NCBI GenBank assembly: GCA_030065825.1
Contig: JASJCY010000021.1
Coordinates: 1-59,582, forward strand
DNA from: Nostocaceae cyanobacterium
GTDB lineage: Bacteria > Cyanobacteriota > Cyanobacteriia > Cyanobacteriales > Nostocaceae
Reading direction: 5' to 3'
DNA: 59,582 bases
The notes beneath the pieces were generated by a model that did no database searches, was not told the DNA's origin, and was given only the letters and a program-made list of their open reading frames with translations. Positions 49,704 through 59,468 of this stretch are shown here, one piece after another. The position numbers and the translations under genes are program-made. The stretch's first letter is position 1, and each line of letters starts with the position of its first letter.

Positions 49704-50294
49704 ATGAATTTAGGAAATTTTTTTGAAAACAAAATTTTACAATCTGCTCTTTTCTTGTTATTTGAAATATTCCGTCATAAAATTATAAAATGCTTCATCG
49801 AAGAAAAAACATGTAATTTACCACTACCACAACATGAACATGATTTTTTAATATTAAAAAGTAGTATAAGTATTTTATCCAATATATTACTTTTTGTTGT
49901 TAAATGGTTAGGTTTAGCCTTTTGGATATGGATGTTATTTATATTAATATATTCTAAGTTTCTACCCTCTTTAAATCAGCATTTTTTTAAAGGTGCTTAT
50001 TTCAACGGAAATAAACAACTTACTTATAAAAGATATGGTGACAAGCTTAATTTCAATAATAATCAGAGCATATATTTTACTTTAGTACCAACTTTTATTA
50101 CTATGACAAGCTTTTTCTTTGCCTTTGCCAATCCTAATAATCAATGGGATAAAATATATAAAATTTTTTTGCAAATCGGCTTTTATTCGGTTTTCCTCAA
50201 ATCTATTTTTGAGATTAAAGAAAATCAAAAAGAAATGTTATTAATCCTTGTAATAAGTTTATTAGTTAGCATTTTTATTTTTCCCAAAATATAA
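49704..50294 (+). CDS. Multi-pass membrane protein of unknown function
   Basis: The product has 196 residues and is very AT-rich, unlike its neighbours, rich in Phe, Ile, Lys and Asn. Four to five hydrophobic helices: ILSNILLFVVKWLGLAFWIW, MLFILIYSKFL, FTLVPTFITMTSFFFAFANP, FLQIGFYSVFL and MLLILVISLLVSIFIF. The N-terminal 55 residues (FEIFRHKIIKCFIEEKTCNL) may be cytoplasmic. No family recognised. The composition and the surrounding repeats suggest recent acquisition. Confidence 0.55.
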   Translation: MNLGNFFENKILQSALFLLFEIFRHKIIKCFIEEKTCNLPLPQHEHDFLILKSSISILSNILLFVVKWLGLAFWIWMLFILIYSKFLPSLNQHFFKGAYFNGNKQLTYKRYGDKLNFNNNQSIYFTLVPTFITMTSFFFAFANPNNQWDKIYKIFLQIGFYSVFLKSIFEIKENQKEMLLILVISLLVSIFIFPKI

Positions 50295-50372
50295 TTTTTA
50301 TAATTTTAGAGTCTATAGTTTACCAATTACCAATTCCCAATTCCCAATTCCTAATTCCCAATTCCCAATTAC

Positions 50373-51467
50373 CTAATAAGTATTCTTCAAAGCCTGTTCT
50401 ATGGAACCTAATTCATGAAAATCCCGAATCAATTGATGGGATTTTGATTCTCGTTTTTGCAGTATTTCCTTAAGGGGAGTCAATAAATGAAGGTCAGAAT
50501 CCTCTTTGAGGGCTAATTCAGCAGCTTGTAAAATTGCTGTAGAATTTGCAAAAATTTCCTGATTGTCAAACCCTTGTTGTGCAGAAACTTGATGTTTTTC
50601 AGCATCAGGTACAATTGCTCTTTCCGTTAGGGATTTATCTAAAATCATACCTTTTAACAAAGCCAGTAACCCAGCATAAATAGAAAAATCATCACAACTA
50701 TCACAAGCCTTAAATTCTATGCGACCGACTTCTGCCGGAATACGTGCAATTTTTGTCAATGAAGGTACACTTTCAATTAGTTGTTCGCTCTTTTCTACAA
50801 ATACCATTGCTGCTGGTCTCCTCCCAGTTCTGACAAATGTCCTCACAGAAAGTCCCGACCATAAACTACCTTCATAAAAAGGAGAACTATAACTAAAAGG
50901 GACAATATAAGGACTATAATAAGTCAGCTTTTTGCCAATATCAATTACACTTTCATAAGATAAACCCGCTACGGAAATATTTAAGTCTGGACCATAGGTT
51001 AACATAGGAATATGAGCAGTTTGTTTTTCCGGAGAAGCTTGTCGTCGTTGAGTTTCATAATTATTTAATGGTGGTTGGGGTTGAAAACTAGAATGAAAGG
51101 GATTAAAACTGACTAACACTGGTGAAAAGCCAAATTGTGCTGCAACTTCACACAATAAATTAAAACTTGATGACAATTCTACAATCGTACTTGCAATATC
51201 TGAGTGGATAGTTGTTCTAATTTCAATCCCTTTGGGAAGACAGTCGATTACATTTGCAGATTCGGAAAATCTTTCAAAGCCTTCAATATACCATCTCTTT
51301 TTCTTGATTCCAGCATCTCCAATTCGTAACTGGGGATAGTCACTAGAATAGGTGGGTAATCTTTCAACAATTTGTTGAAAATCAGTAAATTTGGTTCTAG
51401 AAAAATCCGCAAACTTGCCTTTGGAATCGACAAAAGCAACTTCATGCTCAATACCAAAATAAAACAT
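50373..51467 (-). CDS. GCS2-family glutamate-cysteine ligase-like protein
   Basis: The product has 364 residues. [10 protein letters not shown] at the N-terminus is the metal/ATP-binding opening of the glutamate-cysteine ligase type 2 (carboxylate-amine ligase) fold. Further on, [27 protein letters not shown] and [15 protein letters not shown] match conserved parts of the same superfamily. The sequence differs from the canonical cyanobacterial GshA as I recall it, so it may be a paralogue acting on another amine or amino acid. No gshB or biosynthetic neighbours are present. Confidence 0.75.
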   Translation of the reverse strand: MFYFGIEHEVAFVDSKGKFADFSRTKFTDFQQIVERLPTYSSDYPQLRIGDAGIKKKRWYIEGFERFSESANVIDCLPKGIEIRTTIHSDIASTIVELSSSFNLLCEVAAQFGFSPVLVSFNPFHSSFQPQPPLNNYETQRRQASPEKQTAHIPMLTYGPDLNISVAGLSYESVIDIGKKLTYYSPYIVPFSYSSPFYEGSLWSGLSVRTFVRTGRRPAAMVFVEKSEQLIESVPSLTKIARIPAEVGRIEFKACDSCDDFSIYAGLLALLKGMILDKSLTERAIVPDAEKHQVSAQQGFDNQEIFANSTAILQAAELALKEDSDLHLLTPLKEILQKRESKSHQLIRDFHELGSIEQALKNTY

Positions 51468-51882
51468 TATTTATGGGTGTTATATACCTAAAATTAATTC
51501 TTTGTGAAGACCATCAATAACTAATGCTACAAATTATTCATGTTCCTATGAAAAAATTTACAATTACAGTAATTTATATAAACTATTTACCTTAGTTGAA
51601 ATTTTTTGTCAATAGCCAATGTATGGAATCTGTAATTAAGGGAGCATCACAAATTTTGAGCAATAGCCTTCTAGGCTATCACTACAGGAACTTAGCCCAC
51701 CTGTGTGGGTTAAGATAAAAATGTACCTCTCAATTCCCCTGCTGTCCATTCCCATCGTATAAATGCTTGTAGATGCTTGGGGAATTCCGCAGAATTAGTT
51801 AAAAGCTTTGGCAATAAGCACCACATTCTGCCACTCCAACCCAAGCTAGTATGGATTTGTGGACAGCTAGAGACGTAAGTTT
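51468..51882. other. Divergent interval, GCS2 gene to TerB/Mo-nitro_C gene
   Basis: Only a TAGCCCACCTGTGTGGGTTA palindrome at 51693-51712, related to those at 12563 and 49494, stands out. No coding frame seen. Confidence 0.5.
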
Positions 51883-52557
51883 ATGACTAGTGCGGTTGAA
51901 TCTGCTTACAGCAGCGAACAAGTAGCAGCTTGGCTGCGTGGACTTTTAACCATCGCTTGGGCAGATGGTGATTTTGATGCTCAAGAAAGACAATTAATTG
52001 CCAGCATCACTCAAGATGAACTGGTTCCTGGTATGAACTTAGACTCATTGGATACCATTGAACCCGAAGAATTAGCATCGGTGTTGGGTGAAGGTACTCC
52101 AGAAGCAGAAAATTTCTTACGCACAGCGGTGATGGTAGCAATTGCAGATGGTACATATTCCAAAAGCGAGGACTATCTTCTCCACCAGTTGTGTAAGGCT
52201 CTAGGAGAGCCAGAAAATATTTTAGAAGCCCTACGCCATACCTTAGAAAATGGTGATGGACAGATAAGTCAGGCGATCGCAATACCAGGCAAACCTCAAC
52301 TTGATCCACTTGCTCCCCTGCGTCAGTGGTTGGATGGGTTAGATATCGATGAGCCTAGAGTTGCTCGCTTTTTGTGCAAAATGATTCCCCCCCAATGTCC
52401 TTTTGAACGAGATATCAAGCTGTTTGGACGTAAAATTGTTCATATCCCACCATTATGCAAACTTAATCCCCTTTATGAACAATTGGTAGGTTTGCGTTTT
52501 CGTGCCCTTTCTTATCTCGCAGATGATTGTGGTGAAGATATTTCAGAGTATATTTAG
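51883..52557 (+). CDS. TerB-like plus Mo-nitrogenase C-terminal family protein
   Basis: The product has 224 residues. Residues 10-125 resemble a TerB-type helical domain (LLTIAWADGDFDAQERQLIA and VMVAIADGTYSKSEDYLLHQL, two related halves with acidic ADG motifs). Residues of about 140-224 form the Mo-nitro_C domain (LRQWLDGLDIDEPRVARFLCK and IPPQCPFERDIKLFGR). That domain is named from nitrogenase-associated proteins of cyanobacteria, but its function is not established. TerB domains sense or bind metal. It precedes obgE by about 100 bp on the same strand. Confidence 0.8.
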   Translation: MTSAVESAYSSEQVAAWLRGLLTIAWADGDFDAQERQLIASITQDELVPGMNLDSLDTIEPEELASVLGEGTPEAENFLRTAVMVAIADGTYSKSEDYLLHQLCKALGEPENILEALRHTLENGDGQISQAIAIPGKPQLDPLAPLRQWLDGLDIDEPRVARFLCKMIPPQCPFERDIKLFGRKIVHIPPLCKLNPLYEQLVGLRFRALSYLADDCGEDISEYI

Positions 52558-52655
52558 CTAATGCTTATGTTTCATTAGTCATTGGTGATTAGTCACTCTT
52601 CACAGACTTTGGCTAATGACAAATGGCTAATGACAACCCTCATGTAACTGATACT

Positions 52656-53690
52656 ATGCAATTTATTGATCGAACAGAAATTGAAGTGGAAGCAGGTAAG
52701 GGGGGCGATGGTATAGTTGCCTTCCGCAGGGAAAAGTATGTACCAGCGGGAGGACCTGCTGGTGGTAATGGGGGACGTGGTGGTTCGGTAATTTTCTTGG
52801 CTACATCTAATTTACAAACTTTATTAGACTTCCGATATCAGCATCGTTTTCAAGCACAAAATGGTGCCCGTGGCGGTCCCAATAACTGCACGGGAGCATC
52901 AGGTAAGGATTTAATTATTAAAGTTCCCTGTGGGACTATGGTTTATGATGCCGAAACTGGAGATTTAATTGGTGATTTGGTCAAACCTGAACAAACTTTG
53001 GTGGTGGCTGAAGGGGGTAAGGGTGGACTGGGAAACAAGCATTTTTTAAGTAACCGTAATCGTGCCCCTGAACATGCTCTTCCTGGGCTTCCGGGAGAAT
53101 TTAAACACCTACGTTTGGAGTTGAAGTTATTAGCAGAGGTGGGAATTATTGGTCTTCCCAATGCTGGTAAATCTACCTTAATTTCGGTTCTATCCGCAGC
53201 ACGTCCCAAAATCGCTGACTATCCCTTTACTACCCTCATACCTAATTTAGGAGTGGTGCGCAAACCCACGGGGGATGGTACGGTTTTCGCGGATATTCCA
53301 GGACTAATTGAAGGAGCTTCCCAAGGTGCGGGGTTAGGACACGATTTCCTGCGTCACATTGAACGCACACAGGTACTATTACACCTCATTGATGCTACTA
53401 GTGATGATGTACTCAGGGATTACAACACTATTGAGCAAGAATTAATCGCCTATGGGCACGGTTTGGCAGAACGTCCGCAGATTTTGGGGCTAAATAAGAT
53501 TGATGCTGTCGATCGCCAAACCGTAGATTTAGAAGAGTTAGCAACCCAGTTAAATCATCTCTCCCATGCCCCAGTATTCTTAATTTCAGCAGTCACTGGT
53601 ACTGGTTTAGAAGCTATGTTACAGGAAATTTGGGGAATTGTTGATGCTCTGTTTGTGGAGGAGGAAATGGAACAGACGCTCATGAGTTAA
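52656..53690 (+). CDS. obgE: Obg-family GTPase
   Basis: About 344 residues from ATG 52656 ([20 protein letters not shown]), the family start; the frame is open 11 codons further. The glycine-rich Obg fold covers 1-158 ([16 protein letters not shown] and [13 protein letters not shown]). The G domain has GLPNAGKST (G1), DYPFTT (G2), DIPGLIEGA (G3), NKID (G4) and ISA (G5). It acts in late 50S ribosome assembly and ppGpp-linked growth control. The C-terminal domain present in some bacteria is missing, as usual for cyanobacteria. Confidence 0.96.
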   Translation: MQFIDRTEIEVEAGKGGDGIVAFRREKYVPAGGPAGGNGGRGGSVIFLATSNLQTLLDFRYQHRFQAQNGARGGPNNCTGASGKDLIIKVPCGTMVYDAETGDLIGDLVKPEQTLVVAEGGKGGLGNKHFLSNRNRAPEHALPGLPGEFKHLRLELKLLAEVGIIGLPNAGKSTLISVLSAARPKIADYPFTTLIPNLGVVRKPTGDGTVFADIPGLIEGASQGAGLGHDFLRHIERTQVLLHLIDATSDDVLRDYNTIEQELIAYGHGLAERPQILGLNKIDAVDRQTVDLEELATQLNHLSHAPVFLISAVTGTGLEAMLQEIWGIVDALFVEEEMEQTLMS

Positions 53691-54106
53691 TACATAGCAG
53701 ATTTTTGTCCAATGTGGTCTATTCCTCTTTGTTTCTCCAGGTTTTGACAAATAATACCAATTTGAAAAAAGAATGCGACAGATGATTGCTTGGTAGGGAA
53801 TGGGTAAACCACTGTCCTACTACAATTGGATCTGTTGCAAATATTTTTTGATTTGGTATAAATTATGAAGATTTAGATAAGTTAGTTGAATATTGAGTTA
53901 AGTTACGAATAAATACGGGATTTTAGAGTTATATTTTTTTAGTAAAATACCTAGTGTCTATCCGATAGAGAGTCGCTGATACGCCTATGTGTCTAAGTCA
54001 TTTCAAATGTTTTACCACTAAGACACGAAGACGCTAAGGTGTTTCGCGAATTTTGATTCATGTATTTTTTATTTAGATAACATAGCAGTTTTGTTTAAAA
54101 ATTATA
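53691..54106. other. Intergenic interval, obgE to esterase gene
   Basis: AT-rich sequence with no recognised gene. A TTACCACTAAGACACGAAGA stretch near 54011 is a type of short sequence commonly repeated in cyanobacterial genomes (from memory). Confidence 0.4.
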
Positions 54107-55243
54107 ATGAAAAAAGCATTTTTGGCGGCAGGATTTACTTTTTTATCTTTGATGATGCCCCTTGAGGCAAAAGCTACAACCTTTAGTAAAATGTACCTTT
54201 TTGGAGATAGTCTCTCCGATCCCGGTAATATTTTTAATGTCACCACAGCTGCTAATCAAGCCAATGAATTATTTCCTGGGCTGATATCTGAAGATGCAAT
54301 CATCCCACCAATTGACCCACCTGTTCCCCCCTACGATGAGAGTGGACGTATATCCAATGGTTTAATTTGGGCAGACTATCTTGCAGAGGATCTCGGTTTA
54401 AACCTAACTCCTTCTACAACACTTTCTCTATTCTCCCCTGTTAATCCCACACCTTCTCCCATCACTATTTTTGATGGTCAACCTGTAGTTAGTCCTTTCT
54501 TCAATGGTTCTACTACTAACAACGGTGTTAACTTTGCTTTTGGTGCTGCTCAAACAGGACTAAGAGGTAGTACTGAGTTCGGTGAGCTTGTACCAGGGGT
54601 ACTTACACAGATTAGTTGGTTTACAAATGATCTAAACTTGGTAGGTCAGCAAGCTGATTCTGAAGCACTTTATACCATTTGGGTGGGTCCCAATGATTAC
54701 TGGGATCAACCTGATGCTAATCCTATAGTATCAGTCAACAATATCAAAACTGGTATTCAATCGCTCTATAACATTGGATCTCGTAATTTTTTGATACCTA
54801 ATTTACCAGATTTGGGACGGACACCTCGTGGTTTAATTAGTAATGAAGAATCTCAACGCCTCAGCAATTTAACTAACACTCACAACTCTTTGTTAGATAC
54901 AACTATCCAAGATTTGAGATTAGAGTTGAATGACATTAACTTAGTCTCTTTCGATGTTTTTTCATTATTTAATGACACCCTAGAAAATCCAGAAATATTT
55001 GGTTTTGAGAATGTAACTACACCCTGCATACTAGATATAAGCTGCGATCCGGATAAATATTTGTTCTGGGATGATCGCCATCCCACAACTATTGCTCATC
55101 AGACGCTAGCAAAGTTTGCCTTAGCAGAATTAGAAGCTGAGCATAAATCTGTCCCAGAACCCAGTTCGATATTAGGTTTAGCCCTTAGCGCTCTCGCTAT
55201 AGGTTCAACGGTGAAGCAAAAGGAAGATATTGCTAATCCGTAA
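54107..55243 (+). CDS. Exported SGNH/GDSL esterase with PEP-CTERM sorting signal
   Basis: The product has 378 residues. Signal peptide to about residue 23 (LAAGFTFLSLMMPLEAKA). SGNH block I is FGDSLSDPGN with Ser35; NFAFGAAQTG corresponds to the Gly block; WVGPNDYW holds the Asn block; WDDRHPTT contains the Asp-x-x-His pair. The C-terminus VPEPSSILGLALSALAIG (from 349) is a PEP-CTERM signal: PEP motif, hydrophobic helix and charged tail (KQKED). It is expected to be sorted by a cyanobacterial exosortase and to act at the cell surface. Most similar to plant-type lipase/esterases. Confidence 0.88.
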   Translation: MKKAFLAAGFTFLSLMMPLEAKATTFSKMYLFGDSLSDPGNIFNVTTAANQANELFPGLISEDAIIPPIDPPVPPYDESGRISNGLIWADYLAEDLGLNLTPSTTLSLFSPVNPTPSPITIFDGQPVVSPFFNGSTTNNGVNFAFGAAQTGLRGSTEFGELVPGVLTQISWFTNDLNLVGQQADSEALYTIWVGPNDYWDQPDANPIVSVNNIKTGIQSLYNIGSRNFLIPNLPDLGRTPRGLISNEESQRLSNLTNTHNSLLDTTIQDLRLELNDINLVSFDVFSLFNDTLENPEIFGFENVTTPCILDISCDPDKYLFWDDRHPTTIAHQTLAKFALAELEAEHKSVPEPSSILGLALSALAIGSTVKQKEDIANP

Positions 55244-55258
55244 ACAGTATAAAAAAGA

Positions 55259-55376
55259 TGTAGGTTGGGTTGTAGCTTGCTTCCCCGGAGGGGTAGCATG
55301 TAGACGCAACAGCGGCTTTGAGCAGAGTAACCCAACAACTCCAACCGATTGAGTTGGGTGGAGGGGCTACGAAATT
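55259..55376. repeat. GTAGGTTGGGTT / AACCCAAC palindromic dispersed repeat
   Basis: It opens GTAGGTTGGGTTGTAGCTTG and contains GAGTAACCCAACAA and GAGTTGGGTGGAGGG. It is related, in the reverse orientation, to 21036-21202. Not coding. The remaining bases to 55731 include a CTTCCTTCTTCC tract at 55621-55677. Confidence 0.6.
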
Positions 55377-55731
55377 TCAACACTTCCAAGACTTTTGTCA
55401 GTCAACCAGGCAAAAGGAGTTGGTTTAGAAGCGTGAACCTCAACTATTGATTTTCGCTCAGCAATGAATGAAGTTGATTAAATGCAAACAATAATGGTTT
55501 GTGTGCCCAATAAATTGAACAAATCTTCTAACAACTCAATTGGATACAGGTTAAGCGTCGTAAAAGACGGGTAAAGTTTGGTAGGAGTGCAAGCTTCAAT
55601 ACAAACATAAAACCGCTCAAACCCTCTTCCTTCTTCCCTCTTCCTTCTTCCCTCTTCCTTCTTCCCTCTTCCTTCCCTTTGACAAATCGAGTTTCTGTAT
55701 GAGCAGACTGCATAACTATAAACTTACCACT

Positions 55732-55950
55732 TTACGCATTAGACACCCATTCCATCAATGGCTTCCGTTTTGTTCGTACACAATCCTGTAAATAAAGATT
55801 GATTAGACTTTGATAGGGAATACCTGTTTCCTCAGCAAGCTGCTTAAAATACCTAATCACCTCATCCTCAAGCCTAATTGTCACCTGTTTTTTCAGCTTT
55901 TTAACATAAGGATTCCTCACTGATTGGGAAAAATCATATTCTTCTCTCAT
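55732..55950 (-). CDS. brnA: BrnA-like antitoxin
   Basis: The product has 72 residues. A C-terminal ribbon-helix-helix type segment follows the VTIRLEDEVIRYFKQLAEET motif (strand, then helix) and IPYQSLINLYLQDCV. It overlaps the toxin stop by 4 bp (ATGA), so translation is coupled. By family precedent it neutralises BrnT and binds the shared promoter. The palindrome at 56243-56264 is a likely operator. Confidence 0.85.
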   Translation of the reverse strand: MREEYDFSQSVRNPYVKKLKKQVTIRLEDEVIRYFKQLAEETGIPYQSLINLYLQDCVRTKRKPLMEWVSNA

Positions 55951-56231
55951 GATAAAAAATCAATGTATTGTTGACGTTCTTGTTTAGTTGCTTTACGAGC
56001 AGAGATAATACGGATAAGCTCATCATTTTCTTGGTAAAGATGGCAGACCACCATTAATCTAAATAAACTGCTCATACCTAGCAATATATAACGATCCTCT
56101 TCTACAGAGTGTTCCGGATCGTATATCAAACGAGCATTCTCATCATAGAAGACCGTTTGTGCTTCCTCAAAAGAAACACCATGTTTTTGTTCATTAGACT
56201 CGGCTTTTTGTTCATCCCAGTCAAATCTCAT
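55947..56231 (-). CDS. brnT: BrnT-like ribonuclease toxin
   Basis: The product has 94 residues. FDWDEQKAESNEQKHGVSFEEA is the typical BrnT N-terminus; EEDRYILLGMSS and IRIISARKATKQERQQY complete the RelE-like fold with its conserved His, Arg and Lys residues. It is predicted to cut mRNA when the antitoxin is lost. It is first in the operon, toxin before antitoxin, as in other BrnT/BrnA pairs. Confidence 0.9.
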   Translation of the reverse strand: MRFDWDEQKAESNEQKHGVSFEEAQTVFYDENARLIYDPEHSVEEDRYILLGMSSLFRLMVVCHLYQENDELIRIISARKATKQERQQYIDFLS

Positions 56232-56242
56232 TTTAATTATAC

Positions 56243-56264
56243 ATACATTGTATTTACAATGTAT
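56243..56264 (-). promoter_or_regulatory. Palindromic operator of the brnTA operon
   Basis: ATACATTGTA-TT-TACAATGTAT is a perfect 10-bp inverted repeat. It lies 12 bases before the brnT start codon and overlaps the space upstream of a TATAAT -10 box on the minus strand. This fits autorepression by the ribbon-helix-helix antitoxin. Confidence 0.6.
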
Positions 56265-56443
56265 TTTATATCCAACTAGAGGATCCTATTCCATCACCTG
56301 TGTGGAGTTATATCAAATTTCCCAACCATCCCCAGGGTATAAATTTATCTTATCCCCACCTCATGTAAAAATTTATGAACAAAGCGTTACAAAATTTAGT
56401 ATGATAACTTTATTAACCAAAGTAAGTATTTTTGCTCATTGCG

Positions 56444-58129
56444 ATGATAGCGGATCGATTTCCCTGGCTAACCGCGATTATAATGCTGCCCCTTGTAGCT
56501 TCCTTCCTTATCCCCGTACTGCCTGATAAAGACGGCAAACAAGTACGGTGGTATGCCCTAGGTGTGGCAATCGCGGACTTTGTCTTGATGTGTTACGCCT
56601 TTTGGAAGCATTACGATGTTAGCAGCGCTACTTTTCAACTCGCGGAAAAGTATGCCTGGGTGCCTCAGTTAGGCTTTAACTGGGCAGTTTCGGTCGATGG
56701 TATCTCCGTACCGTTGGTATTGTTGGCAGGATTTGTTACTACGCTTTCAATATTTGCAGCTTGGCAAGTTAATCTCAAACCCCGTCTGTTTTATTTCTTA
56801 ATGTTGGTGCTGTATTCGGCACAGATTGGGGTGTTTGTTGCCCAAGATTTTCTGCTGTTCTTTATTATGTGGGAACTGGAATTGGTTCCTGTCTACCTAC
56901 TAGTTTCTATTTGGGGTGGACAAAAACGGCGTTATGCAGCGACAAAGTTCTTACTGTATACTGCTGCGGCTTCTATCTTTATCTTAGTAGCAGCCCTGGG
57001 AATGGCACTTTACGGCGACAATATTACTTTTGATATTGCGCAACTGGCTGTTAAGAATTATCCCCTAGCCCTAGAGTTACCCTTATATGCAGGATTGTTA
57101 ATAGCCTTTGGTGTAAAGTTGGCTATTTTCCCCTTGCATACCTGGCTACCTGATGCCCATGGTGAAGCTTCTGCCCCTGTGTCGATGATTTTGGCGGGTG
57201 TACTCTTAAAAATGGGTGGATACGGTCTAATTCGCTTCAATCTAGAAACCCTTTCCGATGCTCATATTTATTTTGCCCCCGTTCTGGCAATATTGGGAGT
57301 TGTAAATATTATTTACGGGGCATTAAATTCCTTTGCTCAGACTAATATGAAACGCCGTTTGGCGTATTCCTCCGTTTCCCACATGGGGTTTGTCTTACTG
57401 GGAATTGCTTCCTACACCGAGTTGGGAGTTAGTGGAGCAATGTTGCAGATGATTTCCCACGGTTTAATTGCAGCGGTGTTATTCTTCCTCGCAGGAGTAA
57501 CTTATGACCGCACCCACACCCTGTTAATGGATAAAATGGGTGGTATTGGTCAGGTAATGCCCACGGTATTTGCCCTATTTACAGTGGGTGCAATGGCTTC
57601 TTTAGCTCTCCCTGGCATGAGTGGTTTTGCTAGCGAATTGACAGTATTTCTTGGCTTCACAAGCAGCGACATTTACAGTTCTACCTTCTCTACTGTCACC
57701 ATCTTCCTAGCCGCAGTGGGAGTCATCCTCACACCAATCTATCTGCTTAACCTGTTACGACAAGTATTTTACGGAACTAGTGTCAAAATTTCCTGTGACA
57801 TTGGCAACGCAACTGTGGAAAATCAAGATGACGAGGGAACAGTTTGCTTTGGTACAGACTGCGTTTTACCTGGTGAAGCAATATATAGAGATGCTAGTAC
57901 CCGTGAGGTATTCATTGCTGCTTGTTTTCTCCTACCAATAATTGGGATTGGTTTATATCCCAAACTGGCTACCAATATCTACGATGTGAAAACTGTAGCG
58001 GTGAATACTCAAGTACGCCAATCCTATATCCAAATCGCCGAAACAAATCCCAATGTCTATGCTCGCACATTTTCTGCTCCTCAAATAGGGGAAACTGAAG
58101 CAGCACCGCTTTTAGGAGTTATCAAATAA
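56444..58129 (+). CDS. ndhD: NAD(P)H-quinone oxidoreductase subunit 4 (NDH-1)
   Basis: About 561 residues from ATG 56444 ([13 protein letters not shown]), matching family starts; a TTG at 56432 is also open. About 14 transmembrane helices. Conserved charged features of the antiporter-like subunit: [35 protein letters not shown] and [16 protein letters not shown]. NdhD paralogues separate respiratory/cyclic complexes (D1, D2) from CO2-uptake complexes (D3, D4). Sequence and absence of ndhF/cup genes beside it favour a D1/D2 type. A 35-residue loop before the last helix carries three Cys ([15 protein letters not shown]), unusual for this protein. Confidence 0.93.
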   Translation: MIADRFPWLTAIIMLPLVASFLIPVLPDKDGKQVRWYALGVAIADFVLMCYAFWKHYDVSSATFQLAEKYAWVPQLGFNWAVSVDGISVPLVLLAGFVTTLSIFAAWQVNLKPRLFYFLMLVLYSAQIGVFVAQDFLLFFIMWELELVPVYLLVSIWGGQKRRYAATKFLLYTAAASIFILVAALGMALYGDNITFDIAQLAVKNYPLALELPLYAGLLIAFGVKLAIFPLHTWLPDAHGEASAPVSMILAGVLLKMGGYGLIRFNLETLSDAHIYFAPVLAILGVVNIIYGALNSFAQTNMKRRLAYSSVSHMGFVLLGIASYTELGVSGAMLQMISHGLIAAVLFFLAGVTYDRTHTLLMDKMGGIGQVMPTVFALFTVGAMASLALPGMSGFASELTVFLGFTSSDIYSSTFSTVTIFLAAVGVILTPIYLLNLLRQVFYGTSVKISCDIGNATVENQDDEGTVCFGTDCVLPGEAIYRDASTREVFIAACFLLPIIGIGLYPKLATNIYDVKTVAVNTQVRQSYIQIAETNPNVYARTFSAPQIGETEAAPLLGVIK

Positions 58130-58154
58130 ATCGATTAAACTCCATTTTGGTTAG

Positions 58155-58185
58155 GCGATCGCACTTTGATGGGTGATCGCTTTTT
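58155..58185 (+). terminator. Intrinsic terminator after ndhD
   Basis: GCGATC and GATCGC arms (58155-58160, 58175-58180) close a loop and are followed by TTTTTC. It lies 25 bp past the ndhD stop. Confidence 0.65.
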
Positions 58186-58634
58186 CTTATTAGGACTTAC
58201 ACCACTGGCATATTCAGAACTTACGCAACTGGCACATTTAATCTAAAACTGTCACACAATAGTAATTTGTCTATAATGCTTGTAAATCAAGGAACATAGA
58301 GTTTGACTCAAATTTAAGTATGTGTGCCAGTTCCCATAATTTTGTGACGCGCAGCTTAGTCCTAATATTGATAAGCTATTCCACATTTAAGAGGATGTTT
58401 GTCAAGTCTAAAAGCTTACTTAAAACCTCTGTGGGTAAACCTCTCTCCTACTAGTCCAGAGGCTTTGAAACCCCACTTCCAGCATTAAAAGTTTTTCCGC
58501 TTCCCTCACCCCTAACCCTAGTTAGCGGTGGCTGGAATAGCAAAATCTTGATTTGGCGAAAGTAGGGAATGAGGAATCGGGAATCGGGAATCGGGAATCG
58601 GGAATAAGTAAAGAGAGATTTTTTATTCCACCGC
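58186..58634. other. Intergenic sequence, no gene recognised
   Basis: A GAATCGG(GAATCGG)n heptamer run at about 58571-58602, and no convincing coding frame. Confidence 0.5.
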
Positions 58635-58820
58635 TAATTGTTAAGTTTTATTTGAATTCCGAATAATGATATTTTCTTCCCAATATGTACATACAGTTAC
58701 CATTTTCAGTAGAACGAGATTTCAGGGTTTACAGCAACCTATTTTTTGCTATGATATGGGTATGTCTAAGTTTACCCTACCATTTTTTTTATCACGATTT
58801 GTTGACATTTTTATATAATC
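58635..58820 (+). repeat. Direct repeat copy 1 with -10 box, hairpin and T8
   Basis: Shares an approximately 185-bp unit with 58891-59084. It has TGCTATGAT (58748-58755), then a GGGTA/TACCC hairpin (58758-58777) and eight Ts (58783-58790), then TTTGTTGACA. Looks like a very short transcription unit; no protein frame of note. Confidence 0.75.
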
Positions 58821-58890
58821 GTTTATTAATATCTTGCACTACTGTCAGAAACCATTGTTTTGCTGGTGGAAGTTTTGCAAACACCACCCC

Positions 58891-59084
58891 TAATTGTTAA
58901 GCTTTATTAAAAATCTGAATAATGATATTTTCTTCCCAATTTGTACATGTTTGAGAACAGTTACCATTTTCAGCAAAACGAGATTTCAGAGGTTACAACC
59001 CCATATTTTTTGCTATAATGGGGGTATCGGCAGGTTTACCATGGCATTTTTTTTATCATGATTTGTTGACATAATCATATAATC
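58891..59084 (+). repeat. Direct repeat copy 2 with extended -10 box, hairpin and T8
   Basis: Second copy of the 58635-58820 unit. It contains a consensus extended -10 TGCTATAAT (59011-59019), a GGTA/TACC hairpin (59023-59040) and T8 (59047-59054). The order -10, hairpin, T-run is the same in both copies, while the sequence between has diverged. Non-coding. Confidence 0.75.
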
Positions 59085-59468
59085 TTTCCATGACATCTCT
59101 TACGCAGATTCCCGATTTCTCGAAAAAGCTTTATATTGAAACTTGGAGTTTGTCAAGAAGATAAGATATTCTTAAAATATTCTTTTGTAGTTGAGAACTA
59201 ATCTTGATCTTGTGCAATTCCTAAAAGATAATTATTCCTATCAGGAAAGTATTGAGGTGATTCTTTCACGTTTAGTAGTTAGTATTGAACCTTTTCCTCC
59301 AATGTAGTTGAATCCCCTGGTAGGGTAGAATACCAGCATTGATTGACTTTATGGGCTTCTACCTCAAGAATTTTAGTACAACCCGGAAAAAGAGTTTCGT
59401 TTTCTTTTTCTTCTACTGCTCCTAAAGGATAATTAATTATATTTTCGGAAAAGTTTTCAACTACGTAG

